DNA from: Gammaproteobacteria bacterium
GTDB lineage: Bacteria > Pseudomonadota > Gammaproteobacteria > GCA-001735895
Direction: 5' to 3'
DNA length: 50,669 bases
Assembly: GCA_018669845.1 (NCBI GenBank)
Contig: JABHSO010000197.1
Location: forward strand, 1 to 50,669
In this document: positions 25,327-33,956 of the stretch, piece after piece
Numbering within the stretch: the stretch's first letter is position 1
Layout: the number at the start of each line of letters is the position of its first letter
The notes under the pieces: model-generated
What the model was told of the DNA's origin: nothing
What the model saw: the letters and a program-made list of their open reading frames with translations, nothing else
Database searches by the model: none
Program-made: the position numbers and the translations under genes

Positions 25327-25661
25327 TGCTTAAAAGTAGTCTCAATATTCATTATTGCAGCATCTACCTGCTCAACGAACTCTGTTGAATCGGGGCAGGA
25401 TGAATCTTTTGACATAAAATCCATGAATGAAGCACTCGTTTTCTGTTCAAACCAGTCACCCAGTTCTCGTTGTTTGGGTAAATGCAAAACCAGATTTAAC
25501 TTAATACGTTGCATTTGCTCCATAAAACTACACTGCAGTGCAACTCCATTCAACTCACCCATTTTTGCTATTGCATTAAGTTGATTTTCAGTAGTTGCCT
25601 GAGCAGGTGAAAGCCATGATAAAGCGACTAGCAAAGTAACTGTTAATTTTATATTTTGCAT
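25323..25661 (-). CDS. Small exported protein coupled to the ZnuA-Sco gene, unknown family
   Basis: The 112-residue product has a signal peptide (about 1-22, ending AQAT) and a mature helical part of about 90 residues. The mature part has two Cys: one in GVALQCSFMEQM and one in SKDSSCPDS. They could form a disulfide or bind a metal. The block PKQRELGDWFEQKTSASF suggests a conserved helix. The gene stop overlaps the ZnuA-Sco start by four bases, so the two products are probably needed together. I do not recognise the family. It might be a periplasmic partner of the Sco fusion. Confidence 0.65.
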   Translation of the reverse strand: MQNIKLTVTLLVALSWLSPAQATTENQLNAIAKMGELNGVALQCSFMEQMQRIKLNLVLHLPKQRELGDWFEQKTSASFMDFMSKDSSCPDSTEFVEQVDAAIMNIETTFKQ

Positions 25662-25880
25662 ATATTTTCTCTAAAACTGTTTATGAATGCCTGGCATTTT
25701 CATTCTCAAGCATTGTTGGTAAATGTTGGGGAATTTTAAGGGCAATGGAAAAACGACACCATCGAGCAAAGTATCCTTAAATTGATTGCATAATAAATTC
25801 TCAGTTCAATACCGACTATTTTAACTGCTTAAGGAACTTTAAAATACTAAATATTAGACAAGAAAAATGGGTATCTGACT

Positions 25881-25894
25881 TTGACATGAATCAA
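25881..25894. promoter_or_regulatory. FNR-like palindrome upstream of the diheme cytochrome gene
   Basis: TTGACATGAATCAA has one mismatch to TTGAT-N4-ATCAA. It is centred about 65 bp before the ATG at 25953, a distance compatible with class II FNR-type activation. The spacing to the 25661 gene on the other strand is larger. Confidence 0.5.
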
Positions 25895-25952
25895 GAGTCG
25901 ACTTTAGCAGTTAAAGCTATAATAATTAGCTTAAATTCCTTTGGGTAAATTC

Positions 25953-26633
25953 ATGAAGTTAAACACCACTGCAACCAGTTTTTTTCTATTCAGCCTGTTT
26001 ATCACTATGCCTTCGCACGCATTAGATTATGACCCAGATATCGGTGAAGAAATTAATGAAGTTTGCGCAGGTTGCCACGGTGAATATGGACAAGGCGGAA
26101 AAGAGGGCGAATATCCTCGTTTAGCCGGCATGCCTGCTGAATTTATCGCGCAACAGTTAGTATTATTTAGAAATAGAAAGCGTCCAAATATGCCAATGCT
26201 GCAATATATCGATGAGCGCCAAATGCCAGATGAAGATATACACAACGTATCTCTATTCATCGCATCAATTAAACTTAATACCCGCTTACCCCCTGTGGAT
26301 GAAACAGCTGCTGATTTTGATGCTTACGCCAGGCTTTTGGAATCAAAAAAATTAATGCAAATACCACGAGCTCCTGGAGATATACCTAAGGGCAAAAAGA
26401 TGTATAAAAAAGAATGTGCAAGCTGTCATGGTAAGGATGGTTATGGTTTACATAAAAAAGCAGTACCTTTACTTGCAGGCCAGTACACCAGCTACTTGTG
26501 GAATCAGGTTACAAAGCTACGTAACAGAGTTAGAATACATGATATTGAAGAGCCAGATGAGGAGTTACTTGACGATTTCACGGATGCAGAGTTAACTGAT
26601 ATTTTTGCCTGGCTCTCGACAGCTGACGATTAA
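25953..26633 (+). CDS. Diheme cytochrome c (c4-like) next to the nos cluster
   Basis: I chose the ATG at 25953 (MKLNTTATSFFLFSLF), giving a signal peptide cut near SHALD; a TTG at 25941 would be the alternative. Two class I haem c sites are visible: CAGCH near residue 39 (VCAGCHGEYGQGGKEGEYPRL) and CASCH near residue 153 (ECASCHGKDGYGLHKKAVP). Each is followed by a distal Met region (MPMLQYIDERQM in the first). The layout of two class I domains is that of cytochromes c4. It would be a periplasmic electron shuttle. It is on the plus strand, convergent with the small nos-associated gene at 26630, and has an FNR-like site upstream, so it may be co-regulated with nosZ. Confidence 0.8.
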   Translation: MKLNTTATSFFLFSLFITMPSHALDYDPDIGEEINEVCAGCHGEYGQGGKEGEYPRLAGMPAEFIAQQLVLFRNRKRPNMPMLQYIDERQMPDEDIHNVSLFIASIKLNTRLPPVDETAADFDAYARLLESKKLMQIPRAPGDIPKGKKMYKKECASCHGKDGYGLHKKAVPLLAGQYTSYLWNQVTKLRNRVRIHDIEEPDEELLDDFTDAELTDIFAWLSTADD

Positions 26634-27127
26634 TATCCCTGCTGACTGGTGATAAACCGAAACGGTACATTTATCTGTTTATCACCAGCATCCAGCTGAA
26701 TAACTGATTCCCATTCCATAATGCTTCTAGTACAAAAAGACAAAGCACCTTTACCCATATAACGTCCATTACCGGTTTCCTTTAAATCGACAATATTCGG
26801 AGGCATTTTCATATCCACGCCATTGATATCGACGGATACCCCATCTACATCCAGACCGGATGACACAGTAACCTCAAGTTTTAGTTTTTCACTGACAGGA
26901 ATTGAACGAGGTTCAATAGCAAAACTTATTCGACTGCCGTCTTCTAACGTTGTGACACAAGGTCCGGCACGTAAATCACACTTCGGATCAAAAGAGACTC
27001 TGACCTGCTCCGGGGGAAGATGAACAACCCACCACTGCTGATAAACAAACCAGCCGATAACTATAAAAGACAGCACTATTCCAGCTATCCAGTTGGATTT
27101 ACTAATTCCTTCAAAAGTTTTTTTCAT
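26630..27127 (-). CDS. Membrane-anchored periplasmic protein downstream of nosY, FixH/YtkA-like
   Basis: Start ATG at 27127 (MKKTFEGISK), with a possible TTG at 27148. One membrane helix (about 15-33) is followed by a periplasmic beta domain of ~130 residues. The segment VSVDINGVDMKMPPNIVDLKE and the end WESVIQLDAGDKQINVPFRF resemble the YtkA/FixH type of immunoglobulin-like domain. Cysteines in PKCDLRAGPC and SFCTRSIMEW, together with the Met-rich MKM, could bind copper. It follows nosY after 23 bp, so it is the last gene of the nos run. A copper-trafficking role is inferred from the context. Confidence 0.6.
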   Translation of the reverse strand: MKKTFEGISKSNWIAGIVLSFIVIGWFVYQQWWVVHLPPEQVRVSFDPKCDLRAGPCVTTLEDGSRISFAIEPRSIPVSEKLKLEVTVSSGLDVDGVSVDINGVDMKMPPNIVDLKETGNGRYMGKGALSFCTRSIMEWESVIQLDAGDKQINVPFRFITSQQGY

Positions 27128-27150
27128 TACTGTTAATCGAGTCAACAAGG

Positions 27151-27978
27151 TTATGGTAAATCACTACGCTTGAAAAGAAAGTATCCAATACCCGCACATA
27201 TGGATCCAAAAACTACCGGATAAATGACAGCATATGCGATATACCCTGCCTGGGTAAAATTATCCAGAATGACATAAGCAGTTGGTCCTAAAAGAACCAG
27301 TTGAGGATCAAATAACATCATTGTAGCAGTACGAAAAACCTGCATAGGATTTGCCAGTGCGATGGCTACAGCGGTATTGGGAGGAAGATTTTCCTGAATC
27401 ATAATGCCCAGTAAGATTAAATCCAGAAATAAAAGCAGCAATAACCATGTAATGAATGCAGCTCCCTGAGCAACATCTGATGATCGCGCTAAAGTAGATA
27501 TCAACATACCAATACCCAAAAAGCACCAGGCTAATGCCATCAGCAATGCAGTATAAAACATAAACAGATTCCAGGGTATTTCAGAACCTTTAAGAACACC
27601 CCATATTACTGCACCTAACATAGCCAGAAAAACAGGTAAAAATACAACAAAGAAACGTCCGAAGAAACGCCCCCAAAACCACGCAGCCAATGAAACAGGT
27701 AAAGAAAGCATGTATTCAAAAACACCGGCTTCCCTGTCTCCAGCCACTGAACGTACCGTGGTGATCAATACAAATATGGGTAATATCGCCATTGATAACT
27801 GAATATAGGTCACCAAAAGCCTGGATAGACCGGTAAAACCCATAATACGCGATTCAGATAGCCCAAAGGCAAAAAGCAATACCACAATACCGCCAAATAC
27901 CATCGAATAAACCATAAACCAGCGGGCACGCAGAGATTCAATAATATCGGTATAGGCCGTCAACCACAGGTGTTTCAT
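27151..27978 (-). CDS. nosY: NosY ABC transporter permease
   Basis: NosY is the membrane component of the NosDFY transporter that matures the copper sites of N2O reductase. The 275-residue protein has six hydrophobic helices. It begins MKHLWLTAYTDIIESLRARW and contains the ABC-2-type block VAGDREAGVFEYMLSLPVSL and GRFFGRFFVVFLPVFLAMLG. Its ATG overlaps the nosL stop by four bases, so it is translated from the same message. Confidence 0.9.
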   Translation of the reverse strand: MKHLWLTAYTDIIESLRARWFMVYSMVFGGIVVLLFAFGLSESRIMGFTGLSRLLVTYIQLSMAILPIFVLITTVRSVAGDREAGVFEYMLSLPVSLAAWFWGRFFGRFFVVFLPVFLAMLGAVIWGVLKGSEIPWNLFMFYTALLMALAWCFLGIGMLISTLARSSDVAQGAAFITWLLLLLFLDLILLGIMIQENLPPNTAVAIALANPMQVFRTATMMLFDPQLVLLGPTAYVILDNFTQAGYIAYAVIYPVVFGSICAGIGYFLFKRSDLP

Positions 27979-28502
27979 CTTATTTTTTCTCTTTCCAGTG
28001 CCTGTTCTTTAAGGCGTTGTTGCAATTGCAAGCCATGAACATTGAATCGTTCTTCAACATCATTTATATGAGCTTTAGCCTGTTCAAAATTTAACCCGTC
28101 CTGGGCTGCTTCTGGCTGAGCACCAAGACCGTATTCCATAGGTGTTGTTTTCTTTAATACATATGTAGCTGTTTCTGCATTTATCCACTCTTTATTACGA
28201 TGATCATTTACCCATATCTCAGTTTTGTCATCACCTTTCCAGGGTTTATCTTCAAGCCATAAAACAGCACATCCAATATCATCAAATTTTGCCACTTTAG
28301 AACGCTTTTTATCCTTCGGAAAATAACGAATCTGAGCCGCAAAATGAGGGTCACTCAACACCATTCTACAGCGATCACAAATATCTCTATCCCATTTAAC
28401 TTCTGCCGGACCCGTTTCTGGCTCCCCTGAACAGGCTGAAATGATAAAAACTATAAACAGCCAGAAAGCAGTATAGGTATTTTTTACCGCATACTTATTC
28501 AT
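27975..28502 (-). CDS. nosL: NosL copper chaperone lipoprotein
   Basis: NosL is a copper-binding lipoprotein that delivers Cu(I) to NosD/NosZ. The signal peptide ends with a lipobox (ISAC). The mature protein has DICDRCRMVLSDPHFAAQI, with CxxCxM, the typical NosL copper site. KVAKFDDIGCAVLWLEDK follows as the second conserved block. It is about 175 residues, normal length, with a charged helical tail (about 140-175). It overlaps nosF and nosY at its ends. Confidence 0.9.
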   Translation of the reverse strand: MNKYAVKNTYTAFWLFIVFIISACSGEPETGPAEVKWDRDICDRCRMVLSDPHFAAQIRYFPKDKKRSKVAKFDDIGCAVLWLEDKPWKGDDKTEIWVNDHRNKEWINAETATYVLKKTTPMEYGLGAQPEAAQDGLNFEQAKAHINDVEERFNVHGLQLQQRLKEQALEREKIR

Positions 28503-29352
28503 TTAATTCATTCATTTGCATACCTGCCAGCAGGGCTGCATATCTTGAAATCATACCGAGAAATCTTAATCGATCTGGGCCAGCAATACTGCCGTTCCAA
28601 AGCGTGCTGTCATCAGTAGGTTTAAAACCCCACTCTGTCAAAGCTTTGGCAAATGCATCTTCTGGCCGAATCATTTTAATACTGCACACCAGCTTACTAG
28701 ACATATCGACAAGATCAGCGACCTCATCATCCAGCACAATTTTACCCTGATCCATCTCTACAACTCTGTTAACAAGAGAAGCTACTTCATCTAGCCGGTG
28801 ACTGGAAATTAACATTGCTGCAGTCTGCTGTTTTTCGGCTAGCAATTTAAACAGAATATGTCTCGCTTCCGGATCAAGATTCGCAGCTGGTTCATCCATG
28901 ACTAGTAACTCACTGTCTCTTCCAAGCGCAATAGCGATCAACAATTTTTGTTTCTGGCCACCCGAAAGTTTGACAAAAGGTTGATGATTAAACTGCACAG
29001 CGTCAAAACCTAATAGATGTGCTACATGTATCATTTGCTCAGGGTCTGCATTGCAAAGACTCGATGCAAATTTAATCAACTGCCCGACCGGCATTCTAAG
29101 AGGTGGGGGTAACTGAGGCACGAATCCTACTTTGGATAATACCTGTTGACGAAACTTTCGAGGATCCATCTCATCAATAGTGACATCGCCGATAAAATTA
29201 TACTGCCCTAACAAACAACGAATCAGGGTAGTTTTACCTGCACCATTAGAACCAACAAGGGCGACTCGCTGCCCCCGTTCTATGGATAAATCAATACCCT
29301 TAAGGACTTCGTTTCGACGAAATTTTTTAGTGACATTTGAAAACTGAATCAT
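28495..29352 (-). CDS. nosF: NosF ABC transporter ATPase
   Basis: NosF powers the NosDFY transporter. Walker A is GSNGAGKTT, the signature is LSGGQKQKL, Walker B is LLVMDEPAANLDPE and the switch His is in ISSHRLDEVA. After the ATPase core (1-215) there is a ~70-residue C-terminal piece. The frame starts at MIQFSNVTKKFRRN, three bases after the nosH stop. It overlaps nosL. Confidence 0.93.
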   Translation of the reverse strand: MIQFSNVTKKFRRNEVLKGIDLSIERGQRVALVGSNGAGKTTLIRCLLGQYNFIGDVTIDEMDPRKFRQQVLSKVGFVPQLPPPLRMPVGQLIKFASSLCNADPEQMIHVAHLLGFDAVQFNHQPFVKLSGGQKQKLLIAIALGRDSELLVMDEPAANLDPEARHILFKLLAEKQQTAAMLISSHRLDEVASLVNRVVEMDQGKIVLDDEVADLVDMSSKLVCSIKMIRPEDAFAKALTEWGFKPTDDSTLWNGSIAGPDRLRFLGMISRYAALLAGMQMNELNE

Positions 29353-29355
29353 GGT

Positions 29356-30327
29356 TTATAAAAACTTATCCAAACCTTTGAACTTAAAATTTAACGAATC
29401 GGTAGGGCAAACATCAACACACATACCGCATCTTGTGCAATCAGAAACGACATCAAGATTTATATCGTGAGCCCGGCCACGAATCGTTAGATCCAGCACA
29501 TGAGGAACTTCACATATTTTGCGACAATCACCTTCATGGTGACAATTTTCAGCATTATAGGTCACGCGAAGAGGAGAAATTGTCCCGACGACGGCATAAG
29601 TCACTCCAATTGGACAGACATATCGACACCAGGCCCGGCGAGATACAAAAGTTTCAAACAAAAGTAAAATTCCAACCCAGATTAATGCGACTCCTGGCCC
29701 ATAAATAATTGCACGACTTAATATTCCGGTTGGTGAAATTGTTTCGAAAACTGTATAGCCAGACAATAAGGCTAGCAATGCAAAAATCACATAAAAAACA
29801 CTACGCGTTTTACGATGAAATGTATGACCCTTTATTATTTTTTTACCGACTAACCAGACATGGATCATCTCAGTCCACTCAGCGAGCAAATGATATGGAC
29901 AAACCCATGAACAGAAGGTTCTGCCGCCTAATAACAACCACATAATGAAAACTGTGGTGGTTCCAATAACCAGATTCAAAACCACATGCTTATAAGCCAA
30001 CATGACCTGTAAAGCCGAATTCAGGTCGGCAAAGTGAAAACCAACAAATCGTGATGCTGTCATCGCTCCTTCAAGAAGCTGTACATCAAACTTATAGGAA
30101 ACAAGAAAAAGAAAATTTACCAGAATAATCGTAATCCAACGACGTCTTGTCCATTTATTACAACAGGTTTTTCGATGTTCATGACGAGCAGATTCAATGT
30201 CTGCTTTACTCAAGTTACCCACTTTCCCCTTATAAATAGCTTTTAAAGCTTCGGGCTGCTCATCTTTAGATGGCCTGCTTGGCTTATTACCAAAAACCTG
30301 GGATAAGGACTCTATAATATAATTCAT
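29356..30327 (-). CDS. nosH: NosH/NapH-type polyferredoxin membrane protein
   Basis: The 323-residue protein has about four membrane helices and a cytoplasmic N-terminus. It has the NapH-type cysteine motifs CSWVCPYHLLAEW and CRYVCPIGVTYA. Two 4Fe-4S motifs lie at the end: CHHEGDCRKICEVP and CTRCGMCVDVCPTDSL. In clade II nos clusters NosG and NosH form a menaquinol dehydrogenase passing electrons to the cytochromes that serve NosZ. The N-terminal 60 residues, with CCNKWTRRRW at their end, are longer than in E. coli NapH. Confidence 0.88.
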   Translation of the reverse strand: MNYIIESLSQVFGNKPSRPSKDEQPEALKAIYKGKVGNLSKADIESARHEHRKTCCNKWTRRRWITIILVNFLFLVSYKFDVQLLEGAMTASRFVGFHFADLNSALQVMLAYKHVVLNLVIGTTTVFIMWLLLGGRTFCSWVCPYHLLAEWTEMIHVWLVGKKIIKGHTFHRKTRSVFYVIFALLALLSGYTVFETISPTGILSRAIIYGPGVALIWVGILLLFETFVSRRAWCRYVCPIGVTYAVVGTISPLRVTYNAENCHHEGDCRKICEVPHVLDLTIRGRAHDINLDVVSDCTRCGMCVDVCPTDSLNFKFKGLDKFL

Positions 30328-30332
30328 TTCAC

Positions 30333-31220
30333 TCAGCCCCAGTCCGTAATTTTATCAATATCAACCACTATGGCCGGATCACCTTCAACCGGGCATATCA
30401 TTTCACACACCCCGCAACCCACACAGCCATCAAGTACTGCCGGTACCATTGTCATCAAGCCATTTCTATCTTGAATAACCTGCATTTCAATTGCATGCTT
30501 AGGCGGACATTCATTACCATGCTGTTCAGCCACCCTTGCAAGCTTGCCAGCACTTTTAGCTTCTTCACGCTTCTTTTCTTTTTCAACACACTGGGTAATT
30601 CGAATTTCAATAGGGCACTGCCTAACACACAGGTCACATATTTCAACATCATAATCATGTTCAGCAACTGGAAGTGGGTTCCATCGGTCAATTTCATCAT
30701 ACCTTAACAGCCCTTTGTAATCAGGGCCTCTAGCTACCCCTTTGAAGCCTTTTCCCTGCACGGCCAGACAGCTTTTGGGTTTATCCATACGAGCAAAACC
30801 CATGCGAGTATCGGCAGGGTAATCGAGATCATGAGTTAACGAGCCCGTCGGGCATGCAAGGACGCACTGCAAACCATCACAGGAGAAATCGCAGGCTTGC
30901 TCTCTGGCATCAATATAGGGAAGGCCGACTCCTACGCCTTCATCCAGATCGGCCAGTTTGATGGCATTGACTGGACATACCTGAACACATTGTCCACATT
31001 TAATGCATGATGAATAAAACTTCTGCTCATCTAATAAATTTTTAAGCGCACCTGGCGGGCGCAATCGACTGGATGTACCCTGTACCACCGGAATAAATCC
31101 GGTTAAAGAAAGCGTTACCACACCAGCAGTTAGCACTGCTGAGCGTATAAACTCTCTGCGATTACTCTGTCTACGGTTCTTACTGAGTATGGGTTTTTTC
31201 TTTTTTGTAGGTTCAGTCAT
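30333..31220 (-). CDS. nosG: NosG/NapG-type Fe-S protein
   Basis: NosG pairs with NosH in menaquinol oxidation. The N-terminus has a twin-arginine signal, with NRREFIRSAVLTAGVV as a hydrophobic stretch after RR. The mature part has four Cys clusters for 4Fe-4S centres: CIKCGQCVQVCPVNAI, CDFSCDGLQCVLACPTGSL, CDLCVRQCPIEI and CVGCGVCEMICPVEG. It is 295 residues, normal for NapG/NosG. It is five bases upstream of nosH. Confidence 0.9.
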   Translation of the reverse strand: MTEPTKKKKPILSKNRRQSNRREFIRSAVLTAGVVTLSLTGFIPVVQGTSSRLRPPGALKNLLDEQKFYSSCIKCGQCVQVCPVNAIKLADLDEGVGVGLPYIDAREQACDFSCDGLQCVLACPTGSLTHDLDYPADTRMGFARMDKPKSCLAVQGKGFKGVARGPDYKGLLRYDEIDRWNPLPVAEHDYDVEICDLCVRQCPIEIRITQCVEKEKKREEAKSAGKLARVAEQHGNECPPKHAIEMQVIQDRNGLMTMVPAVLDGCVGCGVCEMICPVEGDPAIVVDIDKITDWG

Positions 31221-31226
31221 ATGTGA

Positions 31227-32471
31227 TCACTCGTCAGTTAATTCACTCACCTTTACCTTCGCTTCCATCAAAGGTCTTTTATCTCTTACCAGCATATCAG
31301 GTGCACTGAATGGAGCTAGTCTTTCCAGAAAATCTAATACTGCCATCACCGGTGTACCCTGTAAAAATCGTGCTGCTGGAACATCCATCCAGATCCGGTC
31401 AGCATATCCGTAAAGTTCGTAAGGGGTATCACCAATTCCATCCTTATCAAGGTCAAATCCTTCATAGTCATCCCAGTAATTATCTTTCCACACATTACGA
31501 TTAGCGGTTTTACCACCTGCTACCGATATCTGTGTCTGGTTACCTTTAAAAGAATTTCGTTCAAAGATGTTTCCTGTCCAGTCATTCAGAAAATCAATTC
31601 CGATATTGGTGAAAGCAATTACATTATCGTGAATTCGATTTGTGGTTTCAGGGTCATAAGGTGACACATCTATATACATGCCAGTTGCGCAGTATAGAAT
31701 TTTATTATTAGAAATATCGACGTCTGAGGTTTCTTTAAAACCTATTCCCATACCTGTCGGGCCATTAGCATAAGCTATATAATTGTTACGCACCTTAACA
31801 CCGTCGCTATACATCAAAAAAATACCCACCGAGTTATTTTCATAATGGTTAGAGTCGACATCATTATATCTAGAATACATAAAATGCAGAGAGTAACGAC
31901 CACCTCTCGAATCATTTCTTGCGATAGTATTATCTGCCGAATACCAGACCACCATATCCCGGCTATTACGTATTACATTATCTTCTATTTTATTATTGAA
32001 ACTATACCAGAGTCGGACAGAGTCCCCCCTAACACCTAGATCAACATCTTTAGATGAAATTGTATTTCTGCGTATGATATTGGAGTCTGATTGTTGCAAA
32101 TCGATACCAAATAAACTGTTATCGATTACATTATCTTTAATGACATTAAAATTACCACGGACTTGAACGCCGGCATCAATATCATTATGCGATTCACCGG
32201 TATTAGTCAGGTGAAGATTTCTTATAATAGCGCCATCTGTATCCAGAAAAATAACAGAACCGGTTCCACCCGCGTCAATCGTAACCTTGTTTTTTCCATC
32301 TATGGTTAAAGGATAATCAAGAGTCACTGGCCCGGAATATGTACCAGGAGGAGGAATGAGGATAGAATTTGGTTCAGCAGCATCAACCAGATCCTGTAAA
32401 AGAGGATACTCGACAGCAACAGCTGAAAGAGGAATTAAAAAAACGAAATATAATGCTATGTATTTAAGCAT
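31227..32471 (-). CDS. nosD: NosD periplasmic beta-helix protein
   Basis: NosD works with NosFY and NosL in building the CuZ centre. It has a signal peptide (about 1-19), then right-handed beta-helix repeats rich in NN and IxxN (for example NVIKDNVIDNSLFGIDLQQS). The block GDSVRLWYSFNNKIEDN and YWDDYEGFDLDKDGIGDTPY are diagnostic of NosD (CASH domain). At 414 residues the length is normal. It follows nosB after 170 bp that contain the inverted repeat. Confidence 0.92.
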   Translation of the reverse strand: MLKYIALYFVFLIPLSAVAVEYPLLQDLVDAAEPNSILIPPPGTYSGPVTLDYPLTIDGKNKVTIDAGGTGSVIFLDTDGAIIRNLHLTNTGESHNDIDAGVQVRGNFNVIKDNVIDNSLFGIDLQQSDSNIIRRNTISSKDVDLGVRGDSVRLWYSFNNKIEDNVIRNSRDMVVWYSADNTIARNDSRGGRYSLHFMYSRYNDVDSNHYENNSVGIFLMYSDGVKVRNNYIAYANGPTGMGIGFKETSDVDISNNKILYCATGMYIDVSPYDPETTNRIHDNVIAFTNIGIDFLNDWTGNIFERNSFKGNQTQISVAGGKTANRNVWKDNYWDDYEGFDLDKDGIGDTPYELYGYADRIWMDVPAARFLQGTPVMAVLDFLERLAPFSAPDMLVRDKRPLMEAKVKVSELTDE

Positions 32472-32499
32472 GCGTTATTTTTTAAGTTTAAAGCATTTT

Positions 32500-32636
32500 T
32501 ACCGCAGAGGACGCAAAGGTACGCAGAGGAAACCATATTTTTATGAATTATTAAAGGCAATTTTCATCAAACTAAAATAATCTAAATTTACAGTATCACC
32601 AAAAACCTTTGCGTACCTCTGCGTCCTTTGCGGTTA
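32500..32636. repeat. Inverted repeat with internal 9-10-bp periodicity between nosB and nosD
   Basis: The left arm ACCGCAGAGGACGCAAAGG (from 32501 to about 32530) and the right arm CCTTTGCGTACCTCTGCG (about 32605-32636) are near-complementary over ~30 bp with a 70-bp AT-rich centre. Each arm repeats a CGCARAGG unit three times. The two arms differ only in an alternating A/G at the R position. Elements with this core are familiar as dispersed repeats in many bacteria. The right arm ends just before the nosB stop. Confidence 0.7.
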
Positions 32637-32640
32637 ATTT

Positions 32641-33831
32641 TTATTGTTCAGACGACTTAAACTGATTACGACGGATCAGCGCTGCAGGAGCAAGTACCGC
32701 GAACACAGCCAACATCATAAAGAAACCTGTATCAGGATATGAATGAGTCGCAAACTGAGCTACTTTACCATCACCAAAAACGGTAGGCATAAACGGCTTA
32801 ACCGAGAAAGCACCCATGTCATTCAGCGTGTGACCATACCACCATAACCAGGCTGAATAATCGATGAGGAAAAATAACGGTAATGCCATTGGAACCAGCA
32901 CCAGTAGCCAGAACAAAATCCCACCATTTTTACGTGCACCAAATATTAATAATAACATTGCACCTATTAAACCCCAGAAAACCACATGCAAAGCCATATT
33001 CAGAACTTTGACCATTGGTCCTATCTCGGCAGGATTATTAAAGTATCTACCCAGGCTTTTTTCATAATGCCAGGCCATTATTTGAAATGAGCTTCCATCC
33101 CAGTCTTCCATATCTGCTGACTTTTCCCGGTCAATGTCATAGGTATCTCTTAACTGCCCGATTAAATGCTCTTTTGTAGTTGCTTCACCTTCTTCAGCCA
33201 GTTTTTTCTGCTCTTCAATTTCGGAGGGCAAAATAACTTCAACCCCAGACTCTTCCAGAGATAGCTTCAAAACGCCGGTTATACCGCCAATAACAAACTC
33301 AGGCTCAGAATCCACCGTAGTATCTGTGGCGTCCTGATCAAGAGATGTCATCAGCGCTTCAGCAAACCCTTCATTTTGTAAATGGAAGCCATCTTCTGAG
33401 TACATCGCCTGATACATCCAGACAGCTATAACAAAAAAACCAATACTCAAAATTGTCATACGAATTTTTGGCTTACTACACATGAAGCCGATTAGCATCA
33501 CCATCATGAAAACAACCAGAAACTGTCCAAAACCACGCTCTACCGGACCACCCGCAGCAATCGGGTACATACCAACATAGTGGTTAATAGTATCCATTTC
33601 ATGAACACAATCGAGTGCTTCATCTTCGGTTATTTCAACTTTATCCTGTTTTTTACAGCCATTGAATACACCATTGATATGGAACTGAATTCGAACACCA
33701 TCAGGAAAAGATTCAGCAGGGTAGTTAGGAGCTGTCAAAGAAACCCACCATACGGGTGAATAAAAAATAGCGCCCAGCAAACCAATAGCGATAATACTGA
33801 GGATGCCTACTTTTAAGTTTTGAATATTCAT
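32641..33831 (-). CDS. nosB: NosB membrane protein of clade II nos cluster
   Basis: NosB occurs only in atypical (clade II) nos clusters and is of unknown function. The 396-residue protein has about five or six membrane helices: at 8-27, 100-118, 125-142, 285-303, 308-326 and 370-390. Between helices 3 and 4 is a ~130-residue charged domain. The N-terminal loop has NGCKKQDKVEITEDEALDC, with two Cys. The block EMDTINHYVGMYPIAAGGPVE is conserved. It follows the diheme cytochrome c by 125 bp that hold two hairpins. Confidence 0.8.
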   Translation of the reverse strand: MNIQNLKVGILSIIAIGLLGAIFYSPVWWVSLTAPNYPAESFPDGVRIQFHINGVFNGCKKQDKVEITEDEALDCVHEMDTINHYVGMYPIAAGGPVERGFGQFLVVFMMVMLIGFMCSKPKIRMTILSIGFFVIAVWMYQAMYSEDGFHLQNEGFAEALMTSLDQDATDTTVDSEPEFVIGGITGVLKLSLEESGVEVILPSEIEEQKKLAEEGEATTKEHLIGQLRDTYDIDREKSADMEDWDGSSFQIMAWHYEKSLGRYFNNPAEIGPMVKVLNMALHVVFWGLIGAMLLLIFGARKNGGILFWLLVLVPMALPLFFLIDYSAWLWWYGHTLNDMGAFSVKPFMPTVFGDGKVAQFATHSYPDTGFFMMLAVFAVLAPAALIRRNQFKSSEQ

Positions 33832-33881
33832 GAAATTGGCCTTAAGATTGATGTGGTTTTGTATAGCCCAAAAACGAAAAA

Positions 33882-33904
33882 GGCTGGACCGACAAGAGCC
33901 AGCC
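33882..33904 (-). terminator. Hairpin between diheme cytochrome c and nosB, first
   Basis: Arms GGCTGG (33882-33887) and CCAGCC (33899-33904) with an 11-nt loop. It is one of two hairpins in the gap. Read in the minus direction it is followed by TTTTTCG, so weak termination or message stabilisation is possible. Confidence 0.5.
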
Positions 33905-33925
33905 CAACCTAATCTAAAATAGAAA

Positions 33926-33948
33926 TAACTCCCGCTAAGCAGGAGTTA
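33926..33948 (-). terminator. Hairpin between diheme cytochrome c and nosB, second
   Basis: Perfect arms TAACTCC (33926-33932) and GGAGTTA (33942-33948) enclose a 9-nt loop. It lies only about 10 bp beyond the stop of the diheme cytochrome gene. Confidence 0.5.
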
Positions 33949-33956
33949 ACATTTGA

